From Symsagittifera roscoffensis (lineage: Eukaryota; Xenacoelomorpha; Acoela; Convolutidae): a stretch of DNA of 64,000 nt. The notes below the pieces were generated by a model. That model did no database searches, had not been told where the DNA came from, and saw only the letters and a list, made by a program, of their open reading frames with translations. The position numbers and the translations under genes are program-made. Shown piece after piece: positions 1-11,854 of this stretch. Where the stretch lies: contig NC_087065.1 of the NCBI RefSeq assembly GCF_963678635.1, forward strand, positions 53,637,858 through 53,701,857, given 5' to 3'. Each line of letters opens with the position of its first letter. The first letter of the stretch is position 1.

Positions 1-140
1 GACTGTCATAGTAAAATTGGCAAATCAAGCGATGGTTTTAGGCAAAAAAAGACAAAAACAAATTCTAAAACTTTTTTTAAAATTTTTTTGCGATTATGTT
101 TTGAAATGTTGAAGTTTTTATTCCAAAGATGGTGCTGAAA

Positions 141-510
141 AATAATTTTACTTGAGTTCAACTTAAGTTTCATGGATTATTATTCTAAATGATGACTTTT
201 TGATTTTTTTTAATGTTCAAATCAGAGCTGAAAGGGCTTTAAAATGATATACTAATCCGCCAAATACGACGATTACTTGCGGTAAAAAATTTTAGTTTGA
301 AAAACAAAATAAGCCTGCTCGCTCACCTCATTCGCTCGAAAATAGAAATTTTATTCTGGTTTTTCTCGACACTGTGAAATTTTTGATTTTTGGGGAAAAT
401 CCACAAGGGAATCACGACTAAAAGGGCTTTAATTTGATATATCGCTCGACACATTCCGATGATTATTTATAGTACCTAATTTTGCATGGGAAAAAAAAGA
501 AAAAACTAGA
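141..510 (-). repeat. Dispersed repeat, left member of an inverted pair
   Basis: This stretch matches the reverse complement of 11855-12210 almost throughout. Shared blocks include ACTTGCGGTAAAAA, GCTCGCTCACCTCATTCGCT, TGGTTTTTCTCGACAC, GGAATCACGACTAAAA and TTTAATTTGATATATCGCTC. Shorter relatives lie at 1815-1996 and 3905-3995. No coding potential is visible. It is probably a non-autonomous transposon or satellite-like family. Ends and target duplications were not resolved. Confidence 0.75.
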
Positions 511-690
511 AACACATCCGAATACAAAGCTCCTCCCCATTTTCAATGGTCTGAACAAAATTAATTTCCTAAGCCAAAAACATTTAATCGAAAAAAATTC
601 TAGCCCAATAGCTTCCAAGAAGGCTAAAATTTAGCAAGGCCAAAAAAATTGAGCAAGAACTATTGAGACAAATACTAAAAACATACTAAC

Positions 691-843
691 TCAGTATAAT
701 GAAGGCAACAAGCATTGTGAATGCAGCTTGCGTCTGTAACACGAAGCCAATCTCAGTGAGGGGAAAGAACGATAGACTCATCCAGATGAAGCCAGCAGAG
801 GATCCGTCGCAAACAGACCTCACCAGGAGCAGCTTCCAGTGGC
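691..843 (-). CDS. EamA/SLC35-like transporter, internal exon (partial gene)
   Basis: The exon encodes 50 residues with two hydrophobic stretches. The pattern, an LLVRS motif, then a small-residue turn, then FFPL and a TxAAF segment, resembles the EamA drug/metabolite transporter repeat. On the minus strand a pyrimidine-rich acceptor ending TTTTTACAG precedes base 843 and a donor GTTAGT follows base 691. The phase fits the exon at 1476-1667 exactly: one base left over there plus two here make a glycine codon. The remaining exons would lie to the left of the window or within 1-690, where I could not identify them. Substrate is unknown. Family assignment is by eye. Confidence 0.5.
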
Positions 844-1139
844 CTGTAAAAATGGATGTCACATTTTCAAACAAAATAGAAAGGGCTGAAAAAATTTTGG
901 TTTCTACTACCGTTTCCATCTCTCCCAGCATACGACGCTTTTATTCAAGTCATCCATTTTGCATTAACATAATTTCCTTTTCTAATCCTGTAAATCTACT
1001 TGTTCAGTATAAAAGTGACAATTAACTTCGGTTTTTTCATTAGCCTCCGGGCCAGCTTCCACCAATCAATCTTGGACATTTTTTCCGTGGGGGGGGGGAT
1101 GTCATCTATTTTGAGGAAGCCGGTCCCACCTCGAGGAGG

Positions 1140-1225
1140 CGGATGACACTGAGACCGAAGCGCGAGTCGAACACAAGACCTTGGTGTTAAAGGCCGCGCG
1201 TCTTATTCACAGAGCCATGGCTGGT
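1140..1225 (-). other. tRNA-like sequence, possible SINE head
   Basis: On the minus strand there is a near-consensus RNA polymerase III B box (GTGTTCGACTC, 1164-1174) and an A-box-like TGGCTCTGTG about 40 bases upstream. Between them lies an anticodon-arm-like CCTT/AAGG stem. The acceptor stem does not pair well, so this is not a functional tRNA. It is more likely the head of a tRNA-derived SINE, or a tRNA pseudogene. Confidence 0.35.
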
Positions 1226-1475
1226 CATTAATTTCGGTAGGGCGGAGCGGCAACTGAGAACTGAGTCTCTTGACAACAAATTGATGATGAAAACTTTATC
1301 CGTGTGCGCGCTTTTGCAACGACCATGGCTTTGCAAAAAACTCAGGAATCTTTCAATGTTTCGGGTTTATTTCGTTTTCCAGCCGCTCTTCCAACCCATG
1401 AATAATCAAGCCTTTATACGTCGCAAGCAACTTTGTGATAAATTGCTATTTTTAAAGGACAGTCAGCAGCCCTAC

Positions 1476-1667
1476 CTGTGATTTGTGTGACGATTCCATA
1501 TCCACACGAGTAAATGGAGATACAGAGAAGCACCGAAGCGGCGCCCAAACACCGATAGAAGAAAGGGACCAGAGGAGGCACTTGTGTTGACTTGGCAGTT
1601 GCCAGAATCATTGAAACAATCACCGACACCCCAATGGCAAACAGTTTTCCTCGAGACACCTTAGCTC
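1476..1667 (-). CDS. EamA/SLC35-like transporter, upstream exon (partial gene)
   Basis: The frame encodes a short polar lead, a transmembrane segment beginning GKLFAIGVSVIV, and a second one containing VPFFYR, which resembles the conserved FFR element of EamA transporters. The minus-strand donor CACAG|GTAGGG at 1476/1475 is good. The proposed acceptor (AAAAG before 1667) lacks a strong pyrimidine tract, so the left limit of the exon is uncertain. No ATG lies in frame, so a further upstream exon is required and was not found. Joined to 691-843, the frame stays open and gives three to four membrane segments of a protein that normally has ten. Confidence 0.5.
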
Positions 1668-1814
1668 CTTTTACTTATTCCGCCCAAAATAACGTTTAAT
1701 CATAATGGTTACTAATCAAACGGGATATAAACTCTTTGATCCGACTTTTTCTATTAATCTTCTCGCTCACTTTACCGGCCACCCCCACGTTTGGGAAGGA
1801 TCTTTTGCGTTTTT

Positions 1815-1996
1815 AACGCAATATCAGGTCGCACAAATAACAGTGACCGAATCTCATATTGAAGCCCTTTCAATCGCCGGTCGGATTTTTTTTCAAAATT
1901 TTTTAAACGCAATATCAGGTCGCACAAATAACAGTGACCGAATCTCATATTGAAGCCCTTTCAATCGCCGGTCGGATTTTTTTTCAAATTTTTTTT
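1815..1996. repeat. Two tandem 91-bp units of the dispersed repeat family
   Basis: Two near-identical 91-bp units (1815-1905 and 1906-1996) begin AACGCAATATCAGGTCGCAC and contain GAAGCCCTTTCAATCGCCGG. They share the AATATCAGGT...CCCTTTCA framework with the repeats at 3905-3995 and 11855-12210. Confidence 0.8.
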
Positions 1997-3509
1997 GGCA
2001 TTAACTAGTCGTCGAAACATTCTGTACAACTTGCTCAGCCATATCGGTAACTCTTTTTCTATTTCTATTCTCATACTTTGATATTTGAGCGGACTAGGCA
2101 AAATGACCCGACACCTTCCACGCTGACAGACACATTTTCCCACACGAGCTATTGATGTCAGTGGTCTTCATAATTGATACCTCAGCTGATAAGCTTACCT
2201 TATGGTTCACTTTTTCAATATCTAAGCCATATGCACGAAGACACTTCTAATGGTGCTTGAAATTAGCTCACATGTTTGAGAGAAGCGTGATAACATTTTG
2301 AAAACATTTTTTATCTTAAATATAAAGCATTTATTGATGGGGGTTTGTTATAACCTGAAGGCGTAGATAGAGATAGATAAAACCTCCCATGTTTGTCTGC
2401 TGTTAAAACTTTAGAATTAGAGCGAGACACTTTTGACGAGTTTACCAAAAAAGTATTTACGCTCAATATTAATTTCTGGAATTCTGTTTTTCTACCTCGA
2501 CGACTTATACTGTTGAAATTTGTGTGGTCAACCCTACATCATTCTCTATCCATTGAGTCGACAGTCAAACACATCTGAGATTTTCAACTCGTTCCCTTTT
2601 CTCGGAATAATTTCCAAGCACAACGTATAAGATATATTTATCACAAAAGCAAACTCGTTTTTTTTGTTATGTTTTGACGGCAATCAAAAATTATTCAGTG
2701 ATGCATTGACGTCAGAATGCATACACGGTTAAGCAAGAGCATGCATTTATTCTTTGATAACAACTGATTATCGGTCCCTTTGATGAAGTTTATTTATACT
2801 TTTTAAATTTGTATTACGCTTTCCAACCACTTTCGTGTAGTTCAGTTAAACCGTTTAATTTGGTTTTAAACTAATAAAATCGTTTAAATATTACCAGTCG
2901 CGCATGCTCAAAAAATTTTCAACACGGTGTTTTCATTAATATTTATCAACAGCAAAACTGCATCTTTTGTCGAAGAAAGTCAGTTCGTATTATAACACTC
3001 CAGTTTACTAATTAAAATATTAAACAGATTATGAAAAAACTTCTGGTAACAACAAATATTCGAGCAAAAATACGCAAAATATAAATTGCAGTAGGCAAAC
3101 ACAAGCCAAAAAGGGAGTGAACATAATAAAAAAGCTCTGAAAACGGCAAAAAAGTGAGATGCAAAAAAAAACGAAAAAAAAAAAAACGTTTCAAATAAAA
3201 ATCAAAGAAATGATAAAAGCGACGGATAATACGGGATTCGTACTCATATCTCCCGCCCAAAAATCAGTTCGTCAAGTCTTAGTTTGTTCTAACTTCACAC
3301 ACTACTTTAATTTTATATATCAGGCAGCAAAGAATGAGCTTTGATACATGGGATATCGCAAGATATACCGTCTATCTAACGCATTGCTTTTGCATTAAAA
3401 CGTGTGATTTGCATTGGAAAAAATTGACTAGTCTTATGAAACACTGCACAAGATCATTTGAATAGCCAGGCAAAACAAAACAAAGGATACGTGCATCAAC
3501 AAAAAAATC

Positions 3510-3747
3510 GGCTCTTTTTCCTTTCCTCCCCCCCCCCCCCTCCCTCCCCCCCCCCGCCTGACGCCAGTTTCAACTTATTAGTGTAACGAGTGGTTTTACG
3601 AGGTTGAGTATGAAGACCAAATATGTTTGTCGTGACCTTTTCAGTCTGTATGTAAATTTTCATAACAATCTGGTCAACAAATTTACATGTAAAAATTTGC
3701 AGGTGGGGAGGAGGGGGGGGGGGGGGGGGGGGGGAGGAAAAAGAGCC
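3510..3747. repeat. C-tract and G-tract in inverted arrangement
   Basis: GGCTCTTTTTCC (3510-3521) followed by C runs (3528-3555) is mirrored by an uninterrupted run of 22 G (3713-3734) followed by AGGAAAAAGAGCC (3735-3747). The flanks and homopolymers pair, giving a possible large hairpin with a loop of about 160 bases. The G run could also form a quadruplex. Homopolymer lengths in assemblies are often unreliable. Confidence 0.7.
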
Positions 3748-3904
3748 AAAAAATCAAAATTGAACTAGTATGTTTTGATTGGCAAAAAGTGGACAGAACA
3801 TTCTGCGCTATTTGCATAGCAAGCGACTATCCTTGTTGTTCCGACAACTGAACGTGGGGAGGAGCTTTCTCTTCGAGTGTGCTTAAGTATTTTTAAAACT
3901 TTTT

Positions 3905-3995
3905 TCTAAGCAATATCAGGTACCACAAAAAATCATCAGAATGCGTCGAATGATATGTCACATTAGAGCCCTTTCAGTCGTGATTCGAATACTTA
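3905..3995 (+). repeat. Single copy of the dispersed repeat family
   Basis: It begins AAGCAATATCAGGTACCAC, continues with AAAAAATCATCAGAATG and ends near GAGCCCTTTCAGTCGTGATT. It is colinear with part of 11855-11945 and with the 91-bp units at 1815-1996. Confidence 0.7.
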
Positions 3996-6900
3996 AAATG
4001 TTCAAAAATCGGCCCAAATTCGAGAAAAACGGTTTAAATTTTTTAATTTAGCTTGATTTTGTGCGCGTAAAGCCATCTATTAATGTTCCATTTATGAAAA
4101 TTTAACCTTCATTGCTAAGAAAACTTGTAAAATGCTTTTATGCTAAAGGAAAAATTTCTTAAACTTTTCATTCATTGTTTGTCCTTCATTTTTTTGAAGA
4201 CAAAAGTTGTCGATTATCCCAAATTCACTAACTTTCTACGCGTTTGTATAGTTTTCTAATTACAGCGCACACTAAAAATGACAAATTTTTTTAAAAAAAA
4301 ATCTGTATTTCTATGGATGTGGTTGGAACATTCTGTGCTACTTGCACAGCAACCTCAGCAAAGGAACAATTACTAAAGGAAATTAACATATGTAAAGTTT
4401 TCGATGTAAAGTTGTTCATACTTTTCTCGACATTGACAAATTTCGCAGTTTTACTATATTTTTCAAACATGAATGAGAGCTTCATCAGATCTTGTGCACG
4501 TTGAGTTTTTAACATTCGCGAATGAACATAAAATAGTCTTTCACACCGACAAGGATTTCAAAACTTCTTTAAAATAGCGAAAAAATCTGTCTAATAGCTC
4601 ACCAAATATTGCAAAGGTTTTTCTTTTCCCCTATTGCCATTTCGGTGATCACACGGTTTGCGAAAGTCTCTGTAACAACTTTTTATTCTCAGCAAATTAC
4701 GTTTTAGATCAAGCTTTTTTCACATCGCCATAACTTTGGTGTACAACTTTTGGGCATAGACGATTATGCAGGGGAGCAACGCGTTCTTTCCATTAAAACA
4801 AAAATTTGGGAGGTTATTTTTAGTGAAAACGAAACAATCTAAAATGATGGGTCAAACATTGAAAAGCAAAACTTTGCAAACAGCGAAAAAAAATCAAAGC
4901 GTCTCAAAAAAAAATTAAATTAAATTAAAACCCAATCCCATACAATTTCAAAATAGCGGTTTTATCAATCATGAAATTTAAGCATACATGCAACGCAAAA
5001 CAGTTAAATTTTGAATTAGCAACGGAACAAAAATTACGAAGCGGAAACAAAGCCGACAATCTTTGAGCAGACACCAATTGAACCGAAAAAAAAGTATTTT
5101 TTAAGCCTCTTTGGTTAAGTTTCAAACCCACTCTGAAATTACAATGCCCACAGTAATTAAGAGGAAGTAAGACCGATGCTAATAAATGAGATGTTCCTTT
5201 CTATCCAATCAAATCAAACATCGATTTTGCGAATTTTTCAATAAAACCGATATTTGCTCTGAAAAAATCATTTTTCCTAAGTGAATATGAGCCAAAAAAA
5301 ACTTTAAATATGTGACCCTATAAGCTTAAGTCAACACATAGTGCGAAAAAACTTGTGCAAAATAAACATATTGTGCCAAAGTCTAGCACAATTGTGCGAA
5401 TTTTGACCAAAATCTGACAGCACAACCTTATTTTCCAAGTAGGATTAATGTACAAAATTGTAAAATCTTGGAATCCTTTCGCCCTCGAATGTTCGATTAA
5501 TCAATTTAGCATAATTTATGTTTCGCTCTTTCCTTTTTTGCAAGTTATCTGCTAATATGGTCCTGCTTTTGCCCAAAAGCCACAAAAATTTCAAGACTGG
5601 ATAATCATTTTTTGTGTTTCGTTCCTACTTTAATTTTTACTGATAAAAATTTTAAAATTATTTTTGATTCACAACACTTACAAGAAAGAGTCAAAAGCAA
5701 AGCAAAATTTGAAACAATAAAAAACGAAATTTATTTCAAAAACATAGCATTGCAAGCGCACAAACAATGAAACGGAATCGAAAATTTTACAGAGAGGCGA
5801 AGCAGAGCTTCGCAACACTTGAGATACAACGCAAGCATAGCAAGCTGGCGAACAGTGACGGAAACAACAAAGTCGGAAAAAATATAATACAATTTTTTTT
5901 GGAATAACTGAAAAACTGAAATTCAGAAAAACAGTCGTTAGCACAAAAACGAACCTTAAAATCGGTTTTTATAATTTTTAGAGCAATCACTAGCCCGCCA
6001 ATAAATGGGTAGACGACAGTTGAGCCCAAAAAAGAAAGAAACGATCGAGATATAAGCCTTATCATCAATTAAAAAAGATTTGAAATTTTTAGCTTTTGCG
6101 CATCAACCGATCTGAATAAACTTAAATATGCAGAGCCTTCCCTTCAAACGACACAAAATAGAATGACGGAGCTGATACTACATCAGCTGAAAGCATGTAG
6201 GCCGAAAGAAGTTTTCAAAATAAAAACAAACGGAAAAAAAATAGGCAAAACCAGAATTGGTAAATTCTAAATTACAAGAAAAAATTAACACAACTTGCAA
6301 TTTTCGGGAAAAAAATCTTACAGCACAAGCGAAATCAGTGATGTGGCAAATAAGTTGACAAATCATAAGCAGGCAAGCAAAGCCGAAAATGCAATTTATC
6401 ACAGAAAAAATTTCAGATTCATATATCCTGACGGGCACTCAAACCCCAAATCATACGATGCCAACGCAATTGCATTACCTGTAGACTAAGTGGTAGGTAA
6501 GGATACGGGAAGTAGAAAAAGTTTAATAAATCAAGTTCAATAATAAATCAAGAAAAGTTGTTTATGAGGAAAAGTCTAGTTCTTGATTACAAGTGTACAC
6601 ATAGCCAACTAGCAGTTGAAAAAGAGTTATGAGCGCAAGTTAACAGCAAAAAAACACTGACTCTGTTGAAAAATCTCACTTTCGAGCTTCAAAGATAAAA
6701 AAAGATGCCCTTTGAGCTCTCTGAATTTCTAGAACAATTTATGACTGGCGCTTTTTTGATAAAATTAACCAAATTGAGAAAACTGGATCAATAAGTAAAA
6801 TTTTTATTCCACGGGAAATCCTAAATTAAATTCCACTTTCGAGTTGTTCACGCTTTTTTGCGCCAGTTGCCCACGTTCGTATTTGGAGCGTGCTATTTAC

Positions 6901-8899
6901 TTAACTTTCAGCAGATGAATTTCAACTGAACTCAAAAAATGCATATATCCCTAAGTGCATTCATAAATGCATTATTATGTGTGAATGCACATCTGTATTT
7001 ATTAGAGCATTTTGAGTTTCCTGAAAAACTCGTGATGTGGCAAACTAAGCCGACAAAGCAATCAGAAAAAAGGTTTATTTTTAAAACGGAACGTTTTCAG
7101 TTTAGAAAAAACTAAACGTCTTACGCTTTTGTCGTCAAAGGCGTAGACGTTTCGTTTCCTCTAGGCAAGTGTGCAGAGAAGCCAAGAAATTTGAATTCAT
7201 TAAAAATCAAGCTATCAAATTATTAAAGTGATTTTGTTGTTGCACAAGTTGTACACCTGGAAAAGTCTATATTCTGATTTGCTAACATTTGCAAATCGCA
7301 GGCGTAAAGACTTATTTTTCAAAAAAAAAAGACTTTCCAATCTTTAACTTCTCCTGGTCTTTAGGCATATTCAGCAGATAACGTACAAAAATCCTCAATT
7401 TGCTAAAAAGACGCACACAAAGTTAGCAAAAAATTGATAAATCAATTTTTCGAGAAAAAGTTTGACCAAAAAAAACTTTAACGGACAGCATTGCACTGAC
7501 GAAGACGCTGTAACCAATAGATTTCAAAACGAGAAACACTTTTTGGTTGACAGTGGTATAAAAAAGTGAAGAAAAAGATTCCAGATTTTAAAAGGTGTCC
7601 TAAATTTCGCAACTCAAAGCGCAAACTAGCACGTCACCTGAGGGGTAAATGCTTCAATTTATCAGATCAGACCGGGGCGGTCGCATTTAAACCATCCTGC
7701 GTTCCTACCTTTTCTTTTTGAAAAGTTCAGGCACATAACAAAAGCAATACTAAATGAACGAGCCAAAATTAGGGACATATGATAAGTTGCACTTCTGCAA
7801 TAAAACCAAAGCGGGTAAGTTTAGCTGCTGATATTTTCTGCATGTGAATATGCATCGTACCAACCATGTGCAAAAGCCAAATGAAAATACAATTTAGCAA
7901 ACACTTGCTCGAAGCTTACCATAAATGGTCTTCTGTTTAAGCACTACGTAGATTTTGAGAACATTCGATCTGAGCAGCATCAATAATTCTTTTATTCAAA
8001 ATAACTTCATCAAAAGGAGAAAGGAGCTGAAAACGAATGAAAAAGCTGCTCAGTTAGATACATGAATATGGCATTTCTTCATTTTAAACAGAAATACATA
8101 TTTTGGATCAACATAACAATTCCCCTTTCGAGAATGGGTGAGAGTGTTAAGTAGATTGAATCATCAGAAACTCGACCGATCAGAATGTAGCAAAATTAGA
8201 ATTTGCACTAGAAAACTCTAGCTAATTTACCATTTTTATTTACAGGTTTTTTTAGTAGTTACCATAGAGGAGAGACGGTTAAGTCGATCCCATTGTATAT
8301 ATGACAAATTCACCTTTTCCCATAACTTGAACCAGCGTCTACTTTTACCCTAGTTAACCATAACACCAGAAAACGCAATCAAAGTGCTTTTCAAACACAG
8401 CTTTTTGAGATATTTTATTTGCTCGCTCGCACTCTACTTTCCTACTACTAATAAAGGTTTTCTGCTACTTCTTAATTCGTGTCACCTGAAAAATTGGGCC
8501 CTCACAATGAAACCTGTCTTAGTTCTGAAAAAGATGACAGTTCATGAGGGTCAAAATTAATTCTAAATCAAAGAAGCTTCTAAAAACATTGATTTGAGCT
8601 GACATTAATAATTTAATCTAAAACTGAAATATTACGACAACTAGATAGATTTTTAACTTCGCCACATACTAAAAAAAGTTTCAATTTACTACAACGAATA
8701 AATACGAAACTGAAGAAAATAAATGTTAAGGATGCTAGCCACAGATATTGGCAATTACTGTATATATATCAAAAACCGAAAATATCTGTGGAAAGCAAAT
8801 TCGACTTCTTCAAGTTCTTTGAATCACAACTAGCAATCAAACTACAAATAAATCAAACAACCAGTCAAATTGTTCCACTATGTTAGAATCAATTTCTGT

Positions 8900-8905
8900 T
8901 TTATT
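8900..8905 (-). terminator. Candidate polyadenylation signal for the srGAP-like gene
   Basis: AATAAA on the minus strand, about 50 bases past the stop codon of the F-BAR/RhoGAP gene. Spacing is plausible. No cleavage-site data are available. Confidence 0.45.
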
Positions 8906-8953
8906 CTGCGCATAGATTTACAAGAATGTGTAGAAAAGATAGAGTATAAATGG

Positions 8954-11764
8954 TTATTTCTTCGAAGGTTTCGGGAAAACGGGAGGCGGGAAAACCTTGA
9001 CATCAGATGATACTCCCGAAGCTTCAACGTCATCCTTAATGGTCGGCGACGAGACGCCTTTTGCCGAAGATTTTATAGCAGCAGCTGGACTCGCAGCTGC
9101 CGATGAGGAGGAGGATTTTTTAAACGCTGGCACTTGTGAAGCTTGAACTGGATCCCTCAGAGATTCTGAACTCCCAGTTGTACTCACAGAAGCATGGCTG
9201 CCTCCAGTAGGGCTTTGGACTTTCGCACCCTTACCTGGCTTCCTCGGCAAAACTTTTGGTTCTCCAAGATTTATTCCGCCCAATTTCTCTAGCTCCAACT
9301 TTCTTGCAGCCAGCATGGGACTGGTCTTGACTCCGAGTGGATCCACTTCAATGTTCAAAGAGATAGCTCTAGGCCTCTCATTAGTGGGCTCTGCTGACGA
9401 TCCTGCATTTGATGTGGTTGAAGTCAATGAGGGAACAGGTGAAGAGCAGAGGTTCTCGCCTGACTCTGAAGAATCGACGGTTGCGTTAGCCGGTAAATCC
9501 ATAACTAAGTCTGGTGCGTTGTGCGAAGTCATGCTGTATGTAGAAACAGTGTCATCTTTGTATGAATCGTCGGCGTCTTCTAGCATTTCGTCATCGGTTT
9601 CGTCATACTCCATGTCTCCTTCAGATACGCTTCCCGGTCCCAGGCTGTCGGCCACGTCATCAAGAAGCAAGCCGTAGTTTCTGGGGAAAATCTGATACGA
9701 CTGGTTAATGAAAGTCTGGATGACCTCTATCACGTCATTATGGTGCAACACTTGGTCTTTGTCTTCGGGGATCGGAAGCAAGGTTGGTCCCCAGCAAACA
9801 GCCAGGTTATAGTCGTCCATCATATTCTGGTCTGAATACCGCGAAAGACACTTGAGAAAGTCGAACAAATAACGCATTGTTATCATCACGTTAACATTTA
9901 AAGAAGACACGAATGCAGTAAGCTGCGATAGAAAATCAGATTCACTGTTTTGCCTGGTGGACAAGGTTTCAATCACTTCTGTGAAGCGTCCTCTGGGAAA
10001 GAGGGGTTCCTCCAATTCTCTGAAGTACAATTTCAGTAGCCCCGCAATTGTGTTCCAGTTCCAAGTCTGATTGTCGTCTTCGAGCGGATCTTCGTGCTTG
10101 TCAAAAAGGCTTTTTAGATTATTAATTTCCGACTGTGACCCGTTCAGACGAAATATACCAGAATGAGTCAACCCACCAGGGGTATTGACAATTCTATTGA
10201 TGCAGCTCGTGACAACTGGAGGTATGTCAATTTGGGCAGAAGCACAGTACGTCTCAATTTTTCCTCCGAACAGAGCAACTGTCACCTTATACTTCGGCTT
10301 CAACTGCGATGGTAGAATGCTCTGAGGCCCTCGGAGTCGCCTGCGATTCCTTGAAACTGTATTGTAAGATCCAACATTTATCTCAATGTCAACGCCAAAC
10401 ATCGATTCGATTATATCTTTTCGTCCCTTCAGTCTCACACAGCTGTTTGCAAGAGGTCCTCTGGTTGCATTATGTAATATGAAGGCATTTTGATGTTCAC
10501 GAAGACGCTCGATGTTCTCATCAAAGTGCTGTGTGAAAAGAACGAGCGATTTTTCTCTGTTCATCGTGAAAGAGTCAAGAATGGTACTATTGTCCAGATA
10601 CAGTTTACCCACAGTATCAGTGACCGTTTCTCTGCACTTGGCAAGCAACATGTCCACGTCTTTAACTTGCGATTCGTAGTTGGCAAATGAGGACTTGATT
10701 TGATCATATTTCTCTTTCAGTGAGGCGTCAAGACACAAGACAGATATCTCATCAGTAAACCCTTTTGTAATATGAGGCGCGAAAGAAAATTTGAGACTTT
10801 CTTTGGGTGTAAAGGCATACGAGTTATCGTCCAGGAACCCCTGAGTTTCTTTCATAGAATTCAATGCATTTACAGCATTTCTGAACTCCCTGACCTTCTC
10901 AGACCGTTTTTTAAGACTTTCTTCTTGCAGAAGGTAAACACTTTTGAATACACATTGCGACCACTCAAAATGACCTAGAAACATGGCGTCAAGGGTCTGC
11001 GGTGCTGCTGTATTATAGATATCATTTAGAAAGTAGTTCATTGCATGAATTGCGAGAACATATTCATTCCTGTTTTTGTTAAAAGTTGCAAATGCATCAT
11101 CTCGTTTCATCTGACATTTTGCACGCTTTTTCTCGGCGGATTTCAGTTTACCGGCATTTCTTCCTTTTGTGTCACCAGCAGATTTTACCTTGTCAAATTC
11201 TTGCGATGCAGCTTCGAACTTTGAATTTTCCTGCCGATAACTCAGGTGACTATTTTGATAGGCCTTCAAAAAGCCAGTCAATTGGTTTGCCAGTATTAGA
11301 AATTCTTCGTGGCTTTTTTGCAAAGGCAGTCGGCTTTGTTCAGACATATGCTTAAGAACAGAAGTGACTGTAGCAAAATGATCCATGATGTAATCATTTG
11401 TAAGCTGGGAGTCATTATTTACATCATAACATGTCTGTTTTGATATATTAAGAAGTGAGTAAAAACACTGCTGATATCCGTTTAGGGTACGATTCGGTGA
11501 ACTTACATTTCCACGCCGATTGTCATGTGAGCCAAGCTGTGAATTTAGTTTTGCTATATACTGATCTGTCAACTTCTCCAACTTTTTGCTGTACTCGCTA
11601 TCAATTTCTGCCTTCCTTTTCAGAAATTCTTTGATATCAGAACAAGTTGTTAAGTGATGGTTGACGTGGTTGTCTAGTACTTTTAGCTGTTCACCGAGAC
11701 ACGACTTGGCTTCGACTCCGATCCCTTCTAGCTGAGATATAGCCTGTTTTTCTGTCAAACTCAT
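8954..11764 (-). CDS. srGAP: srGAP-like F-BAR/RhoGAP protein
   Basis: A 936-codon frame from the ATG at 11764; the frame continues six codons upstream but without an ATG. Residues about 15-440 have the alpha-helical, charged character and sequence of an F-BAR domain, which bends or senses membranes. About 500-695 is a RhoGAP domain with the arginine finger in GIFRLNG (about residue 538) and the conserved NLAVCWGPTLL block. Such proteins stimulate GTP hydrolysis by Rho, Rac or Cdc42 at the membrane. The C-terminus is acidic and then Ser/Pro-rich, ending in a proline motif (PPPVFPKP). The SH3 domain usual in vertebrate srGAPs is absent; nematode SRGP-1 also lacks it. The whole coding region is uninterrupted, unusual for this family. 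A splice acceptor just before the ATG suggests an upstream non-coding exon. Confidence 0.9.
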   Translation of the reverse strand: MSLTEKQAISQLEGIGVEAKSCLGEQLKVLDNHVNHHLTTCSDIKEFLKRKAEIDSEYSKKLEKLTDQYIAKLNSQLGSHDNRRGNVSSPNRTLNGYQQCFYSLLNISKQTCYDVNNDSQLTNDYIMDHFATVTSVLKHMSEQSRLPLQKSHEEFLILANQLTGFLKAYQNSHLSYRQENSKFEAASQEFDKVKSAGDTKGRNAGKLKSAEKKRAKCQMKRDDAFATFNKNRNEYVLAIHAMNYFLNDIYNTAAPQTLDAMFLGHFEWSQCVFKSVYLLQEESLKKRSEKVREFRNAVNALNSMKETQGFLDDNSYAFTPKESLKFSFAPHITKGFTDEISVLCLDASLKEKYDQIKSSFANYESQVKDVDMLLAKCRETVTDTVGKLYLDNSTILDSFTMNREKSLVLFTQHFDENIERLREHQNAFILHNATRGPLANSCVRLKGRKDIIESMFGVDIEINVGSYNTVSRNRRRLRGPQSILPSQLKPKYKVTVALFGGKIETYCASAQIDIPPVVTSCINRIVNTPGGLTHSGIFRLNGSQSEINNLKSLFDKHEDPLEDDNQTWNWNTIAGLLKLYFRELEEPLFPRGRFTEVIETLSTRQNSESDFLSQLTAFVSSLNVNVMITMRYLFDFLKCLSRYSDQNMMDDYNLAVCWGPTLLPIPEDKDQVLHHNDVIEVIQTFINQSYQIFPRNYGLLLDDVADSLGPGSVSEGDMEYDETDDEMLEDADDSYKDDTVSTYSMTSHNAPDLVMDLPANATVDSSESGENLCSSPVPSLTSTTSNAGSSAEPTNERPRAISLNIEVDPLGVKTSPMLAARKLELEKLGGINLGEPKVLPRKPGKGAKVQSPTGGSHASVSTTGSSESLRDPVQASQVPAFKKSSSSSAAASPAAAIKSSAKGVSSPTIKDDVEASGVSSDVKVFPPPVFPKPSKK

Positions 11765-11784
11765 CTGTCTAGAAAGATGCAAAT
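11765..11784 (-). promoter_or_regulatory. Candidate 3' splice site upstream of the srGAP start codon
   Basis: The minus strand reads TTTGCATCTTTCTAG and then ACAG before the ATG, a good pyrimidine-AG acceptor. It would place an intron in the 5' untranslated region. It could equally be a trans-splice acceptor if this animal uses a spliced leader. Confidence 0.35.
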
Positions 11785-11854
11785 CGTACTGTTTTTGTTC
11801 CGACCATTGAAAATGGAGAGAAACTTTGTATTCGGCTGTGTTTCTATTTTTTTC

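Larger units (their letters stand above)
2144..8899. other. AT-rich intergenic DNA without recognisable genes
   Basis: About 6.8 kb of AT-rich sequence. Open frames here are short, low-complexity and unsupported by motif or splice pattern. The only structure I can support is the C/G-tract inverted pair at 3510-3747 and one copy of the dispersed repeat at 3905-3995. An undetected short exon is possible. Confidence 0.6.

Noticed and set aside
1961-2143. First exon of the transporter gene
   Set aside because: A donor in the right phase exists, but there is no ATG and the acceptor is weak. Too speculative to list.
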